Below are positions 25,808-35,303 of a stretch of 64,000 bases of DNA, piece by piece; position 1 is the first letter of the stretch; the number at the start of each line of letters is the position of its first letter. The position numbers and the translations under genes are program-made. The DNA comes from Martelella endophytica. GTDB lineage: Bacteria > Pseudomonadota > Alphaproteobacteria > Rhizobiales > Rhizobiaceae. A model generated the notes under the pieces. The model had not been told where the DNA came from. It ran no database searches and saw nothing but the letters and a program-made list of their open reading frames with translations. The stretch is from NCBI RefSeq assembly GCF_000960975.1, contig NZ_CP010803.1, forward strand, positions 3,086,273-3,150,272. The letters run 5' to 3'.

Positions 25808-27253
25808 TCAGGCCTTGGCACCGATCAGCATGAAAGCCGGTATATCGTCGCCGAAACCGACGGGCGTCGGCTCGTCGTCGCGGTCGCGATAGCGGCGGCG
25901 GTCGTCGTTGGCGGGCCTGTTGCCCTTGCGTGACGACCCGTTGTTTGCGGCGGTGCGGGGTTCCGCCGTTTCCGCCTTCCTTGCCGTATTCTGCCTCACC
26001 GGTTGCTCCTTCGGCTTTTCGGTCGACTCTTCCTTGCTGGACGCCTGCTGGCGGCCGGATGCCGGCTTGCCGCGGCGGCCGCGCGCGGGCTTTTCGGCTT
26101 CCTCTTCCTGGCCAAGCGACGATAGTTCGCTGCCTTCAAGCCAGTCGATCTTCCGGTCGATCAGCTTTTCGATCGCATCGACAAACTTGGTGTCTTTCGA
26201 GGTGACGATCGTATAGGCCTTGCCGGAACGCCCGGCGCGGCCGGTACGGCCGATGCGGTGGACATAGTCCTCGGCGTGGATCGGCACATCGTAGTTGAAG
26301 ACGTGGCTGACGTCGGGAATGTCGAGGCCGCGGGCGGCGACATCGGATGCGACGAGAAGCGGCAGCTTGCCGTCGCGGAAGTTCTGCAGGATGGTCGTGC
26401 GCGAATGCTGGTCCATGTCGCCATGGAGCGCGCCGCAGGGATATTCATGACGCTGCAGCGAGCGCAGCAGTTCCGCGACCGATTTCTTGCGGTTGCAGAA
26501 GATGATCGCGTTCTTGAGATCATCCTGCTTGTCGATGATCGACCGCAGGGTCGCGCGCTTGTCGTAGTCCTTGCCCTTGGAAGCGACGAGCTTCTGTTCG
26601 ACGGTTGCCGCGGTTGAAGACGGCGGGGCAACCTCGACGCGGGCCGGGTTCTGCAGGAAGCGGTCGGCCAGCTTCTGGATTTCCGGCGGCATCGTCGCCG
26701 AGAAGAACAGTGTCTGACGGGTAAAGGGAATAAGCTTGGCGATGCGCTCGATGTCGGGAATGAAGCCCATGTCGAGCATGCGGTCGGCTTCGTCGATCAC
26801 GAGGATCTCGACGCCGGTCATCAGAAGCTTGCCGCGCTCTGTGTGGTCGAGCAGGCGGCCCGGCGTTGCGATCAGAACATCGGCGCCGCGCTCGAGCTTG
26901 CGGTCCTGCTCGTCGAACGAGACGCCGCCGATCAGAAGCGCGACGTTCAGCTTGTGATTCTTGCCGTACTTGTCGAAGTTTTCCGCGACCTGCGCAGCGA
27001 GTTCGCGCGTCGGTTCGAGAATGAGGGTGCGCGGCATGCGCGCCCGGGCCCGCCCGCGCTCCAGAAGCGTCAGCATCGGCAGGACAAAGGATGCCGTCTT
27101 GCCCGTTCCGGTCTGCGCGATACCGCAAACATCGCGGCGCTCAAGCGCAAACGGAATGGCACCAGCCTGGATCGGCGTGGGTTCACTGTAGCCAGCTTCG
27201 GTGACGGCCGAGAGTACTTTCGGGCTAAGCCCGAGTTCTGTAAATGAGGTCAA
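25808..27253 (-). CDS. DEAD-box ATP-dependent RNA helicase (RhlE-like)
   Basis: RNA helicase of about 481 residues that unwinds RNA during ribosome assembly and decay, probably important in the cold. It has the Q motif (FTELGLSPKVLSAVTEAGYSEPTPIQ), AQTGTGKT, PTRELAAQ, TPGRLLDH, DEADRMLDMGF, SAT, and the second RecA domain with LVASDVAARGLDIP and HRIGRTGRAG. After about residue 375 comes a low-complexity, Lys/Arg/Glu-rich tail typical of RNA-binding extensions. The start is set at TTG 27253, where family homology begins; ATG 27298 and an ATG at 27352 are in frame upstream. It is a single gene with its own terminator. Confidence 0.92.
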   Translation of the reverse strand: MTSFTELGLSPKVLSAVTEAGYSEPTPIQAGAIPFALERRDVCGIAQTGTGKTASFVLPMLTLLERGRARARMPRTLILEPTRELAAQVAENFDKYGKNHKLNVALLIGGVSFDEQDRKLERGADVLIATPGRLLDHTERGKLLMTGVEILVIDEADRMLDMGFIPDIERIAKLIPFTRQTLFFSATMPPEIQKLADRFLQNPARVEVAPPSSTAATVEQKLVASKGKDYDKRATLRSIIDKQDDLKNAIIFCNRKKSVAELLRSLQRHEYPCGALHGDMDQHSRTTILQNFRDGKLPLLVASDVAARGLDIPDVSHVFNYDVPIHAEDYVHRIGRTGRAGRSGKAYTIVTSKDTKFVDAIEKLIDRKIDWLEGSELSSLGQEEEAEKPARGRRGKPASGRQQASSKEESTEKPKEQPVRQNTARKAETAEPRTAANNGSSRKGNRPANDDRRRYRDRDDEPTPVGFGDDIPAFMLIGAKA

Positions 27254-27439
27254 AGGGAAACGTGTTCCGTGTTGTGGGTCACAAACTCGACGGTCCATCG
27301 CCGCCGACGTATTCACGGAAGGCGGGATAGTCTCAAATGCCCGAAGAGTCAAGGAAACCCGGCGCCGGAAGGCTTCAGATGGGCCTTCAGCATGTTTTTT
27401 CGATCGTGAATGCCGCCATATGACAGCACAATGACAGCT

Positions 27440-27907
27440 TTATTGCAGAGCGGCCAGCACAGCTTCCGCATGGCCCGCGACCTTCACCTTGGGCCAGACG
27501 GCGATCACTGTGCCATCTTCGCCGATGAGGAAGGTGGAGCGAACAATGCCCATGAATTTGCGCCCGTACATGCTTTTTTCCTGCCACACACCGAAAGCTT
27601 CGGCCGCCTTGTGGTCCTCGTCGGCGGCGAGCAGCACGGAGAGTTCGTGCTTGTCGCGGAACTTTGCATGGCTTTGCAGGCTGTCGGGCGAAATGCCGAC
27701 AACAATTGCACCCGCCTTCTCGAAATCGCCCGAAAGTCTTGTAAAGTCGAGCGCTTCGGTGGTGCAGCCCTTGGTGTTGTCCTTCGGATAGAAATAGAGA
27801 ACCAGCTTCTTTCCGGCAGCGTCGGCGAGCGTGAATGTCTTGCCGTCAAGGAGCGACAGTTCGAAATCGGGAGCCTTGTCGCCGGGGGCGGGAATTGCCA
27901 TCGCCAT
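27440..27907 (-). CDS. bcp: Thioredoxin-dependent peroxiredoxin (Bcp/PrxQ), single-cysteine
   Basis: The 155-residue protein reduces hydrogen and organic peroxides. GDKAPDFELSLLDGKTFTL and LVLYFYPKDNTKGCTTEALDF carry the peroxidatic Cys48 with its Pro/Thr environment, and GRKFMGIVRSTFLIGEDG holds the conserved Arg. The resolving cysteine usual in Bcp (five residues after the first) is Leu53 here, and there is no other cysteine in the protein, so it must use an external thiol. The C terminus (GHAEAVLAAL) is typical. It is divergent from the AsmA-like gene. Confidence 0.93.
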   Translation of the reverse strand: MAMAIPAPGDKAPDFELSLLDGKTFTLADAAGKKLVLYFYPKDNTKGCTTEALDFTRLSGDFEKAGAIVVGISPDSLQSHAKFRDKHELSVLLAADEDHKAAEAFGVWQEKSMYGRKFMGIVRSTFLIGEDGTVIAVWPKVKVAGHAEAVLAALQ

Positions 27908-28079
27908 GTCCTCTGTTCATCTCGTGTTCAAGCGTTGCGGGCGAGGTTAGCGGCGGCACGGGGCATCGGCAAGACGGCGGCTTGCCATGCCGGCCTTTCT
28001 TCACCGATAGTGGCGACAGGACCAAGGGATTCGCCCCGGATGCACATTGGTCCGAGACATATTCTCTGGAAGAGCGGAT

Positions 28080-31000
28080 TTGAGCGGGAAGCGGCAGAAA
28101 CAGCCACATATTCGGGGCGAACGGACACGGTTCAGCAGGCGCGAGCGGGCGGCATTCCACACGTTTCCCTCTGCGCAGGCGCATGAACCGCTGCTCGTCC
28201 ACAGCCGGCCTCACCGCTCGCTCTCCCATCTCTGCGTCCGGGCCCTGATTTTCTTTGCCCTGATCGCAGCGATCGTGTTCTCGCTGATATTCTATGTGAT
28301 CGAGAGCGGCTCGCTCGACCGCTTTCTCGCCGCCAAGGCGAACGAACAGATCCGCGCCGCGATGCCGGAAGGCTATCATGCGCGCATCAGTGCGGCGACG
28401 CTGCGCCTCGGCCCCAGTCTGAAGCTCGAGCTAAACGTCAGCGGCGTCACGGTCGCGAACCCCGACGACAAGCAGATGGCGGCGATCGGCACATTGGCCT
28501 TCGCTGTCGATCCGGTGGCGCTCGCGCGCGGCCAGATCGCGGTCAATTCGGTCTCCGCCGATGACATACGCTTTGATTCGTCCGCACTGCCGTCTACCGG
28601 AACCTTCCGGCTGACCGAGCATCGCGTTGACACGCTTCCGGTGCTGGTCGAGACGATTTTCCAGCAGACCGATTTTGTCCGCGGCATTCTCGCCGCCGCC
28701 GATACGCAGTCCATCGAGCTGAGCGATATCGCCTTTCCGGTCGGTAGCGCATCGCCGGGCCAGACTGTTGCCGTGGATGTCCGTTCGCTCAGCCTGAACC
28801 TGCTGCCGGACGGGATCCTGCGCGCCGATGGCGAGGTCTCGCTGGATGGAACCGTCGCCGGCGTCTCGATCGAGGCCAGCGGAAAGGACGGGCGGACAGA
28901 AAGCCTGCAGGCGGAGGTCGGCAACATCGTGCTGACGCCCTTCCTGCTGCGCACCAACAATGACGGTGAACCGGCGCTCGGCGTCGAGGGCACGACCGAT
29001 GTCGCCCTGCAGATGACCCGTGCGGAGGAGGGGGGCGATCCCGAGGTCTATGCCGCCTTCGATCTCGCCACGGGCAGTTTCATTGCCGATACCATTGCCC
29101 GGCCGTTCACCGATGCGCGGCTGAACCTTTCCTACGACAACGACAAGCATTCGATCGAGCTCACTGATTCGTCGATCGATTTCGATGGCAGCCAGTTTCC
29201 GTTTACCGGCGGCATCATCGACCTCGATCGTGTCGATTCGGATGCAAATGACGGCTACGGCCTTGATTTTCTGGTGCGCGGTGGCCGGTTCAAGTCCCGC
29301 GAGCCCGGCTTGCCGCCGCTGATCTTCGATGCCAAGGCAACCGGTGAGTTCCGCCCTGCCGAACCCCACCTCCTGCTCGACAACATCACGGTGTCCAGCC
29401 CGCAGGGGATGATGGCCGCATCGTTCAAGGCGGTGTTCGGCGAGGCCAGTCCGGAGCTGAGCTTCGGCGCCCGCATCGAGAGAATGGACACCGAGGCGAT
29501 CAAGCAGCTCTGGCCGTTCTGGATTGCCCGCAAGCCGCGTGAATGGGTGAGCAACAATCTCCATGGCGGCGTCGTGACCAATGGCGATATCGCGGTGTTC
29601 CTGCCGGCCGGCCGGCTTCAGGGCGTCGGTATTCCGATCAATCTGGATAATAACGAACTGCGCATCGGCTTCGACATCGACGATACCCGGATCACCCTCA
29701 ATGATACCTTTCCCGACGTCAACCGCTCCGACGCCCATGTGCGCATCGAAGGCGGCGCCGTGTCTGTCGATATCGCCGATGGCAGCTTCTCGGTCGGCAA
29801 GGGGCGCACGATCAAGCTGGAGAACGGCGATTTCACCATCGCGGATGCCTATAGCAGGCCGGTGACCGGCGCCGTCGACGTTACACTGTCCGGACGGGTG
29901 CAGGACGTTCTGACCTTTGCCGATGCGCCGCCGATCAACGCTCTCAAGGGCACCGACTTCACGCCTGACGATTTTTCCGGTGACGGGGTGGTGCATGTGC
30001 AGGCTTCGTTCCCGCTGGAGGCCGGGCAGTCGTCGGTGCCGGAAAACTGGCACGTGGCCGCCGATGTTCAAAACGGCGCGATCGCCAAGCCGATCAGCGG
30101 CTATGCGGTTAGCGACCTCAACGGCCACATCGAGGTCGCGCCGCAGCAGATCGTCTACAAGGGCAAGGGTGGCGTCGACGGCATTCCGATCGACATCGAC
30201 TGGACCCAGCCGCTTGGAAAGGCAGCGGGGGGCAGCACGCTTGTCGTCGCCGGCGCGCTGGATGATGCCCAGCGCGACAAGCTGGTCCCGGGGCTTGGCA
30301 ATTATGTCTCCGGCCCGATGACAATGACCCTGAACGGTGCCGACAACGTCAACACGATCTCGCTGGACCTGACCCGGACGCGCCTGTCTCTGCCCTGGAT
30401 CGGTTGGTCGAAACCGGCTGGCGTCGCCGCCAGGCTGAGCTTCGAAAGCACAGCAAAGGACGGTGTTACGACTCTGAAAAACCTCAATCTTTCAGGGGAG
30501 GGACTTGCGGCGACCGGCGAAGTCACCCTGGACAAGGGCGGCCTCAGCGCCGCAACGCTCAACGGTGTTCAGCTCGGCCCCGGCGACGACTTCAACGTCG
30601 CGCTGCAGCGGAACGGCTCCGGTCTCGATGTCGCCGTGACCGGTCGCTCCTTTGCGGCGGCAAGCCTCCTCGACAAGCTCACCAAGGACGGCAGCACCGG
30701 TGGCGGCACGAGCGGCAGCGGCGGCGAGAACGTCAACCTGCACCTCGATCTAGCGCGTGTTGGCGGTGAGGGCGACCGCTATCTCGCGAATGTGGTCGGC
30801 GACCTTTCTGTGGTGAACGGGGCGGTCGGCAATGGCGCTTTCACGGCCGTGACGGCCACCGGCCAGCCGCTTTCCATCGAGGTCGGGCCCGATAACGGCG
30901 CGACCGCGGTTCATGTCAAGACCTCCGGTACCGGCGCGCTGTTGCGGTTCCTCGGCATCTACCAGAAGATGTCGGGCGGGGCGCTGACCTTCGACATGAT

Positions 31001-31496
31001 CCAGACGCCACAGGGCTGGCGCGGCATGCTGACGCTTAACGATTTCGACCTCATCAACGACGAGCAGCTGAAGCGCCTTCTGTCCACACCGACGGGCAAG
31101 AACGGCAAGAGCCTCAATGCCACCGTCAGCAACAAGATCAATGCTTCGAGCCAGCATTTCCAGCGCGCCCAGGCGATCGTCGATCTTTCCGACGGCGTGC
31201 TGCGGGTGTCCGATGCCTTCGTGCGCGGCGACCAGGTGGGCGCCACGTTCAAGGGCGTGGTGCGCGACGCGGCCGGCAATATCGACATGACCGGCACCTT
31301 CATGCCGGCCTACGGCCTGAACCGGATCTTCGCCGAAATCCCGCTGATCGGGCCCATCCTCGGCAATGGCCAGGACAAGGGCCTGTTCGGCATCACCTTC
31401 AAGCTGACGGGCAAGACGGAGAAGCCGGAACTGGTCATCAACCCGCTCTCGGCGATCGCACCGGGGGTTTTCCGGCGTATCTTCGAGTTCCAGTAG
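28080..31496 (+). CDS. Large AsmA/YhdP-like protein (DUF3971)
   Basis: The protein has about 1138 residues. One membrane anchor (about 50-75 in this numbering, ALIFFALIAAIVFSLIFYVI) is followed by a very long beta-rich periplasmic region. PREWVSNNLHGGVVTNGDIAVFL (about 485-505) is the DUF3971 hallmark and the C terminus FMPAYGLNRIFAEIPLIGPILG...GITFKLTGKTEKPELVINPLS is the AsmA_2 end. These proteins bridge the periplasm and are implicated in phospholipid transport to the outer membrane (known for YhdP, TamB and AsmA). The start is TTG 28080 with GGAAGAG upstream; a TTG at 28047 would extend it. It is monocistronic, ending at a shared terminator with tyrS. Confidence 0.85.
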   Translation: MSGKRQKQPHIRGERTRFSRRERAAFHTFPSAQAHEPLLVHSRPHRSLSHLCVRALIFFALIAAIVFSLIFYVIESGSLDRFLAAKANEQIRAAMPEGYHARISAATLRLGPSLKLELNVSGVTVANPDDKQMAAIGTLAFAVDPVALARGQIAVNSVSADDIRFDSSALPSTGTFRLTEHRVDTLPVLVETIFQQTDFVRGILAAADTQSIELSDIAFPVGSASPGQTVAVDVRSLSLNLLPDGILRADGEVSLDGTVAGVSIEASGKDGRTESLQAEVGNIVLTPFLLRTNNDGEPALGVEGTTDVALQMTRAEEGGDPEVYAAFDLATGSFIADTIARPFTDARLNLSYDNDKHSIELTDSSIDFDGSQFPFTGGIIDLDRVDSDANDGYGLDFLVRGGRFKSREPGLPPLIFDAKATGEFRPAEPHLLLDNITVSSPQGMMAASFKAVFGEASPELSFGARIERMDTEAIKQLWPFWIARKPREWVSNNLHGGVVTNGDIAVFLPAGRLQGVGIPINLDNNELRIGFDIDDTRITLNDTFPDVNRSDAHVRIEGGAVSVDIADGSFSVGKGRTIKLENGDFTIADAYSRPVTGAVDVTLSGRVQDVLTFADAPPINALKGTDFTPDDFSGDGVVHVQASFPLEAGQSSVPENWHVAADVQNGAIAKPISGYAVSDLNGHIEVAPQQIVYKGKGGVDGIPIDIDWTQPLGKAAGGSTLVVAGALDDAQRDKLVPGLGNYVSGPMTMTLNGADNVNTISLDLTRTRLSLPWIGWSKPAGVAARLSFESTAKDGVTTLKNLNLSGEGLAATGEVTLDKGGLSAATLNGVQLGPGDDFNVALQRNGSGLDVAVTGRSFAAASLLDKLTKDGSTGGGTSGSGGENVNLHLDLARVGGEGDRYLANVVGDLSVVNGAVGNGAFTAVTATGQPLSIEVGPDNGATAVHVKTSGTGALLRFLGIYQKMSGGALTFDMIQTPQGWRGMLTLNDFDLINDEQLKRLLSTPTGKNGKSLNATVSNKINASSQHFQRAQAIVDLSDGVLRVSDAFVRGDQVGATFKGVVRDAAGNIDMTGTFMPAYGLNRIFAEIPLIGPILGNGQDKGLFGITFKLTGKTEKPELVINPLSAIAPGVFRRIFEFQ

Positions 31497-31497
31497 C

Positions 31498-31524
31498 AAA
31501 AGAGGCGGGCCTGTGGCCCGCCTC
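31498..31524. terminator. Strong hairpin between the AsmA-like gene and tyrS
   Basis: GAGGCGGGCC (31502-31511) pairs perfectly with GGCCCGCCTC (31515-31524) over TGT. On the minus strand it is followed by TTTT, so it best serves tyrS, but it lies between two converging genes and can stop both. Confidence 0.8.
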
Positions 31525-31550
31525 GGACGGTTTTGACTTGGGGCGTGTCG

Positions 31551-32804
31551 TCAGACGGGCCGCACCAGAATGTGCTTCTTCTTGCCGACGGAAAGCTTGA
31601 CGACGCCTTCGCCGGAAACTTCGCCGGAGCCCACGGTGAGGCGGTCATCGGCAACGGCCTCGTCGTTGAGCTTCACAGCACCACCCTTGATGTGCCGTCG
31701 CGCCTCGCCGTTGGAGCCGGCAAGGCCAGCCTGCACCAGAAGCGTCAGGATGCCGAGGCCGGCGTCGAGATCGGCCTTCGGGACCTCAATCGTCGGCAGG
31801 TTTTCGGCAAGCGCACCTTCCTCGAAGGTCTTGCGGGCGGTTTCGGCCGCCTCTTCGGCCGAAGCCCGGCCATGCAGCATCGCCGTTACTTCGGTTGCGA
31901 GGATTTTCTTGACCTCATTGAGCTCCGCCCCGCCGAGGGCCGAGAGCCGCGCCACTTCGTCCATTGGCAGCGTCGTGTAAAGCCTCAGGAAGCGCGGAAC
32001 GTCGGCGTCCTCGGTGTTGCGCCAGAACTGCCAGAAGTCATAGGCCGAGAGCATGTCCGGGTTAAGCCAGATCGCGCCGGAAGCGGACTTGCCCATCTTG
32101 GCGCCCGACGAGGTCGTCAGCAGTGGAGCCGTCAGCGCGTAGAGCTGCGGGGTTCCCATGCGGTGGCCGAGATCGATGCCGTTGACGATGTTGCCCCACT
32201 GGTCGGAGCCGCCCATCTGCATCCGGCAGCCGGTCTGCTTGTAGAGCTCGACGAAGTCGTAGGCCTGCAGGATCATGTAGTTGAATTCGAGGAAGGACAG
32301 CGATTGCTCGCGGTCGAGCCGGGTCTTGACGCTTTCGAACGACAGCATCCGGTTGACCGAGAAGTACTGGCCGACATCGCGCAGGAATTCGAGGTAGTTG
32401 ATTTTGCGTAGCCAGTCGGCATTGTTGATCATCAATGCCGGGGCGTTGCCGCTTTCGTAGTTGATGTAGTTGGCGAAGACGCGCTGGATCGAGGCAATGT
32501 TTTCCTCGATCGTATCGAGCGTCATCAGCTTGCGGGCCTCGTCCTTGAACGACGGGTCGCCGACCATGCCGGTGCCGCCGCCCATCAGCGAGATCGGCCG
32601 GTGGCCGGTCTTCTGGAACCAGTGCAGCATCATGATCTGGATCAGCGACCCGGCATGAAGGCTCGGCGCCGTTGGGTCGAAGCCGATATAGGCCGTCACC
32701 TGCTCCTTGACCAAAAGGTCATCGAGGCCCGATTCATCGGAAATCTGATGAATGAAGCCGCGCTCGGAGAGCGTGTGCAGGAATTCGGATTTGAACTTCG
32801 ACAT
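31551..32804 (-). CDS. tyrS: Tyrosine--tRNA ligase
   Basis: TyrS charges tRNA-Tyr. The 417-residue class I synthetase has the HIGH-like [11 protein letters not shown] (about residues 47-57), [13 protein letters not shown], the tyrosine/nucleotide motif [15 protein letters not shown], and the KMSKS-like loop [14 protein letters not shown]. After residue 335 the S4 RNA-binding domain ([22 protein letters not shown]) follows. The length is normal for the bacterial TyrRS type 1. It is a single gene with the terminator at 31498-31524. Confidence 0.96.
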   Translation of the reverse strand: MSKFKSEFLHTLSERGFIHQISDESGLDDLLVKEQVTAYIGFDPTAPSLHAGSLIQIMMLHWFQKTGHRPISLMGGGTGMVGDPSFKDEARKLMTLDTIEENIASIQRVFANYINYESGNAPALMINNADWLRKINYLEFLRDVGQYFSVNRMLSFESVKTRLDREQSLSFLEFNYMILQAYDFVELYKQTGCRMQMGGSDQWGNIVNGIDLGHRMGTPQLYALTAPLLTTSSGAKMGKSASGAIWLNPDMLSAYDFWQFWRNTEDADVPRFLRLYTTLPMDEVARLSALGGAELNEVKKILATEVTAMLHGRASAEEAAETARKTFEEGALAENLPTIEVPKADLDAGLGILTLLVQAGLAGSNGEARRHIKGGAVKLNDEAVADDRLTVGSGEVSGEGVVKLSVGKKKHILVRPV

Positions 32805-32869
32805 GAGCTTATCTTCGATTGCTGGAACTTGGACGCGCGCGCTTTAGCACGGTTTTCCGCTCCTGTGCA

Positions 32870-32898
32870 GCCGTTTTGCGCGTGGTGGGCAAAACGGC
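32870..32898 (-). terminator. Perfect 10-bp hairpin downstream of the GNAT gene
   Basis: GCCGTTTTGC (32870-32879) pairs exactly with GCAAAACGGC (32889-32898) over a 9-base loop. It lies 7 bases after the stop of the minus-strand GNAT gene and upstream of tyrS. No U run follows, so it could be a terminator or an mRNA-end stabiliser for the importer/racemase transcript. Confidence 0.5.
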
Positions 32899-32904
32899 CG
32901 GCGG

Positions 32905-33726
32905 TCAGCCGAGTTCAAGGCTCGTCACGGCGAAGACGTCCGATAGCCGCAGGTCGGGTTTCGGCCCGCGATACATGCGCGCCGTCTCGAACCCGCGGGT
33001 CAGGCCCGACGCCTCGAGAACCGCAATGAAATCGGTCTGTAGCAGCGGCACGTCGATGTCGATGCGGGAAGGGCCGATATCGGCGACAAGATCGGCGAGA
33101 AGCCTCACGGCATCTTCGGCTGTCTCGGCGAAAAGAGGTCCGACCTTGACGCCGTCCAGACATTTTCGCGCCGCGCCGAAGGCGACGATGGAGCCGTCGG
33201 TCTCTATCACCCGGGCGCTCTCGGCGGCCTTCAGCCATTTTGCGAGAAACATATGCCGGATTGCGGGAAAGCGATCGAAGGCTGCAAGCGCCGGCAGGTC
33301 GGCGAAGCCCGCGCGGCGGGATGCGCCGCTGCGCGACAGTCCGGCCGGCTTGCCGCTCCAGCGGGCGGTCCCGTAATCGGCGGCGAAACCCATGCGGGCA
33401 TAGTTTGCCTGTTGTTCCGGGACGCCATCGAGCCCGATGGTGCGGTTGCCGAGATAGTCGATCGCGTGGTCCCACAGGCGTCGGCCATAGCCATTGCCGC
33501 GCATGTCGGGGCGGGTGATGTAGAGACCGACGAAGCCGAAGCGGTCGTCATAGGCGACTGCGGAAATGCCCGAGACCATTTCACCGTCGAGGAAACCGCC
33601 GAAATAGCCCTGTGGGTCTGCCGCCTGGAAGGCACTGGCGTCGGCAAGGCCGGGATTCCAGCCCTCGGCCCCCGCCCATCGAACCAGGATCTCGATCTGC
33701 TGAAGGGAGAGGGTACGGATTTCCAT
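32905..33726 (-). CDS. GNAT-family N-acetyltransferase (two-domain)
   Basis: The 273-residue protein has an N-terminal GNAT domain (about 1-125). VGLYITRPDMRGNGYGRRLWDHAIDYL carries the acetyl-CoA loop RGNGYG near residue 78, and GLDGVPEQQANYARMGF follows, a set typical of YitH/HolE-like two-domain acetyltransferases. The C-terminal half (about 130-273) is the second, degenerate domain that shapes the acceptor site. The start lies 2 bases after the racemase stop (GTAAGAATG), so it is translationally coupled to it and probably the last gene of the importer operon. An amine or amino-acid substrate would fit that context (inference). Confidence 0.82.
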   Translation of the reverse strand: MEIRTLSLQQIEILVRWAGAEGWNPGLADASAFQAADPQGYFGGFLDGEMVSGISAVAYDDRFGFVGLYITRPDMRGNGYGRRLWDHAIDYLGNRTIGLDGVPEQQANYARMGFAADYGTARWSGKPAGLSRSGASRRAGFADLPALAAFDRFPAIRHMFLAKWLKAAESARVIETDGSIVAFGAARKCLDGVKVGPLFAETAEDAVRLLADLVADIGPSRIDIDVPLLQTDFIAVLEASGLTRGFETARMYRGPKPDLRLSDVFAVTSLELG

Positions 33727-33728
33727 TC

Positions 33729-34475
33729 TTACGTTCCGGAAAGAAGCTGTGGTGCGAAGTCGGCTAGCATCCCATCATAGCGCTTGGCATAGGGGCGGGC
33801 ATAGGGGCCACGCTTGGCTGTTGACAGGCCGAGGCCGACCAGCGCTTCGGCCTGCTTCACCGCCGCCGAGACGCCGTCGATCACCGGAAGGCCGAATTCT
33901 CGAGTCAGGTCGTCGGCAAGGTCCGCCATGCCGGCGCAGCCGAGCACGATCGCCTCCGCGCTATCTTTCGCTATGGCCGAGGTGATTTCCGAGCGCAGCC
34001 GGTCGCGGGCGTTCGATTGCGGGTCCTCAAGCGAGAGCACCGGTATGTCGGCGGCGCGCACCCGGACATCGCCGGCTGCGCCATAGCGCTTGACGAGTTC
34101 CTCGATCGGGATGCGCGACCGTTCGGTGGTGGTGACGATGGTGAAACGGCGCGCGATAAAGCTTGCCATCCTGACGGCGGCCTCGCAGATGCCGATGACA
34201 GGAATGCCGGCGAGCGCCCGGGCGGCGTCGAGGCCGGTATCGTCGAAGCAGGCGATGATCGCCGCTTCGGCGCCGGCCTGCTCGCCTCGAGCGATTTCGA
34301 TGAGGAGGCCGGGGACGGCCAGTGCCTCGTCGTAATAGCCCTCGATCGAGACGGGCCCCATGGAGGAGGTGACGGCGGTGATCGCCGTTCCCGCATTGGC
34401 GGCCTTGCGCGCGGCCTGGCCGATGGTCTCGGTCATCGAGCAGGTGGTGTTCGGGTTGACGACGAGGATGTTCAT
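33729..34475 (-). CDS. Hydantoin racemase-like Asp/Glu racemase family protein
   Basis: The 248-residue protein starts MNILVVNPNTTCSMTE, the conserved opening of hydantoin/aspartate racemases. The two catalytic cysteines are present: Cys76 in IIACFDDTGLDAAR and Cys180 in IVLGCAGMADL, the same spacing as in characterised hydantoin racemases. RTIVTT-like FTIVTTTERS and GLPVIDGVSAAVKQAEALVGLGLSTAK complete the family. It would interconvert D- and L-forms of a hydantoin or a similar cyclic ureide/amino acid. It lies 6 bases downstream of an ABC permease gene, so its substrate is probably the cargo of that importer. No hydantoinase or carbamoylase is in the window. Confidence 0.88.
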   Translation of the reverse strand: MNILVVNPNTTCSMTETIGQAARKAANAGTAITAVTSSMGPVSIEGYYDEALAVPGLLIEIARGEQAGAEAAIIACFDDTGLDAARALAGIPVIGICEAAVRMASFIARRFTIVTTTERSRIPIEELVKRYGAAGDVRVRAADIPVLSLEDPQSNARDRLRSEITSAIAKDSAEAIVLGCAGMADLADDLTREFGLPVIDGVSAAVKQAEALVGLGLSTAKRGPYARPYAKRYDGMLADFAPQLLSGT

Positions 34476-34481
34476 GCGCTT

Positions 34482-35300
34482 TCAGCCCTTCGCGCGGCCG
34501 CGGTTCAGCGCCCGGATGAGGCCGAGCGCGATGCCGATGACGATGAAGGAGAACACCGTCGTCACCGTGCCGAGCGCATAGAGCACCGGCGTGGTGACAT
34601 TGGTGGTCATCGCCATGATTTCGAGCGGCAGCGTGTTGTAGGTGCCAGCCGTCAGCAGCGTGCGGGCGAATTCGTCATAGGAGAGCGTGAAGCCGAAGAG
34701 GGCGACGCCGATCAGGCTGGGGGCGATCATCGGCAGCACGACATAGCGGAAGGTCTGCCACGAGGTGGCGCCGAGGTCGCGGGCGGCTTCCTCGTAGGAG
34801 GGCGAGAAACGGTTGAACACGGCGAACATGATCAGCACGCCGAAGGGCAGCGTCCAGGTGAGCTGAGCGCCGAATGCGGAGGTGAACCAGGCGGGCGCGA
34901 TACCCGATTGCTGGAACATCACGCCGATGCCGAGCGAGACGATGATCGAGGGCACCACGAGGCTCGCGATCGCCAGATAGAACAGCACCGTTGCACCGAG
35001 GAAACGGCGGCGGAAGGCGAGGCCCGCCATCAGCGAGACGACGACCGTGACGATCATCACCATCAGCCCGAGCGTCAGCGAACGGCGCATGCTGCCGCCG
35101 AAATCGCCGACCGCCTGTGTCTCGAACAGGTTGAAGAACCAGTGCAGCGAAACGCCGTTCAGCGGAAAGGTGAGGCCGCCGCGCGGGCCCTGGAAGGAGA
35201 GGATCAGGATCGCCGAGAGCGGCCCGTAGAGGAACAGCACGAACAGCGTGAAGAAGATCGCCAGGATATAGAATTCGCGGGTTCGTTTTTCGCCGTGCAT
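34482..35300 (-). CDS. ABC importer permease (PotC/YdcV-like)
   Basis: The 272-residue membrane protein has six hydrophobic helices: EFYILAIFFTLFVLFLYGPL at the start, then about 75-95, 105-125, 140-160, 190-212 and 240-260. It carries the ATPase-contacting EAA loop SYEEAARDLGATSWQTFRYVVLPM at about 155-178. It pairs with the permease encoded 3 bases upstream to form the channel for the polyamine-type importer. It is the fourth gene of the operon. Confidence 0.9.
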   Translation of the reverse strand: MHGEKRTREFYILAIFFTLFVLFLYGPLSAILILSFQGPRGGLTFPLNGVSLHWFFNLFETQAVGDFGGSMRRSLTLGLMVMIVTVVVSLMAGLAFRRRFLGATVLFYLAIASLVVPSIIVSLGIGVMFQQSGIAPAWFTSAFGAQLTWTLPFGVLIMFAVFNRFSPSYEEAARDLGATSWQTFRYVVLPMIAPSLIGVALFGFTLSYDEFARTLLTAGTYNTLPLEIMAMTTNVTTPVLYALGTVTTVFSFIVIGIALGLIRALNRGRAKG

Positions 35301-35303
35301 GGT

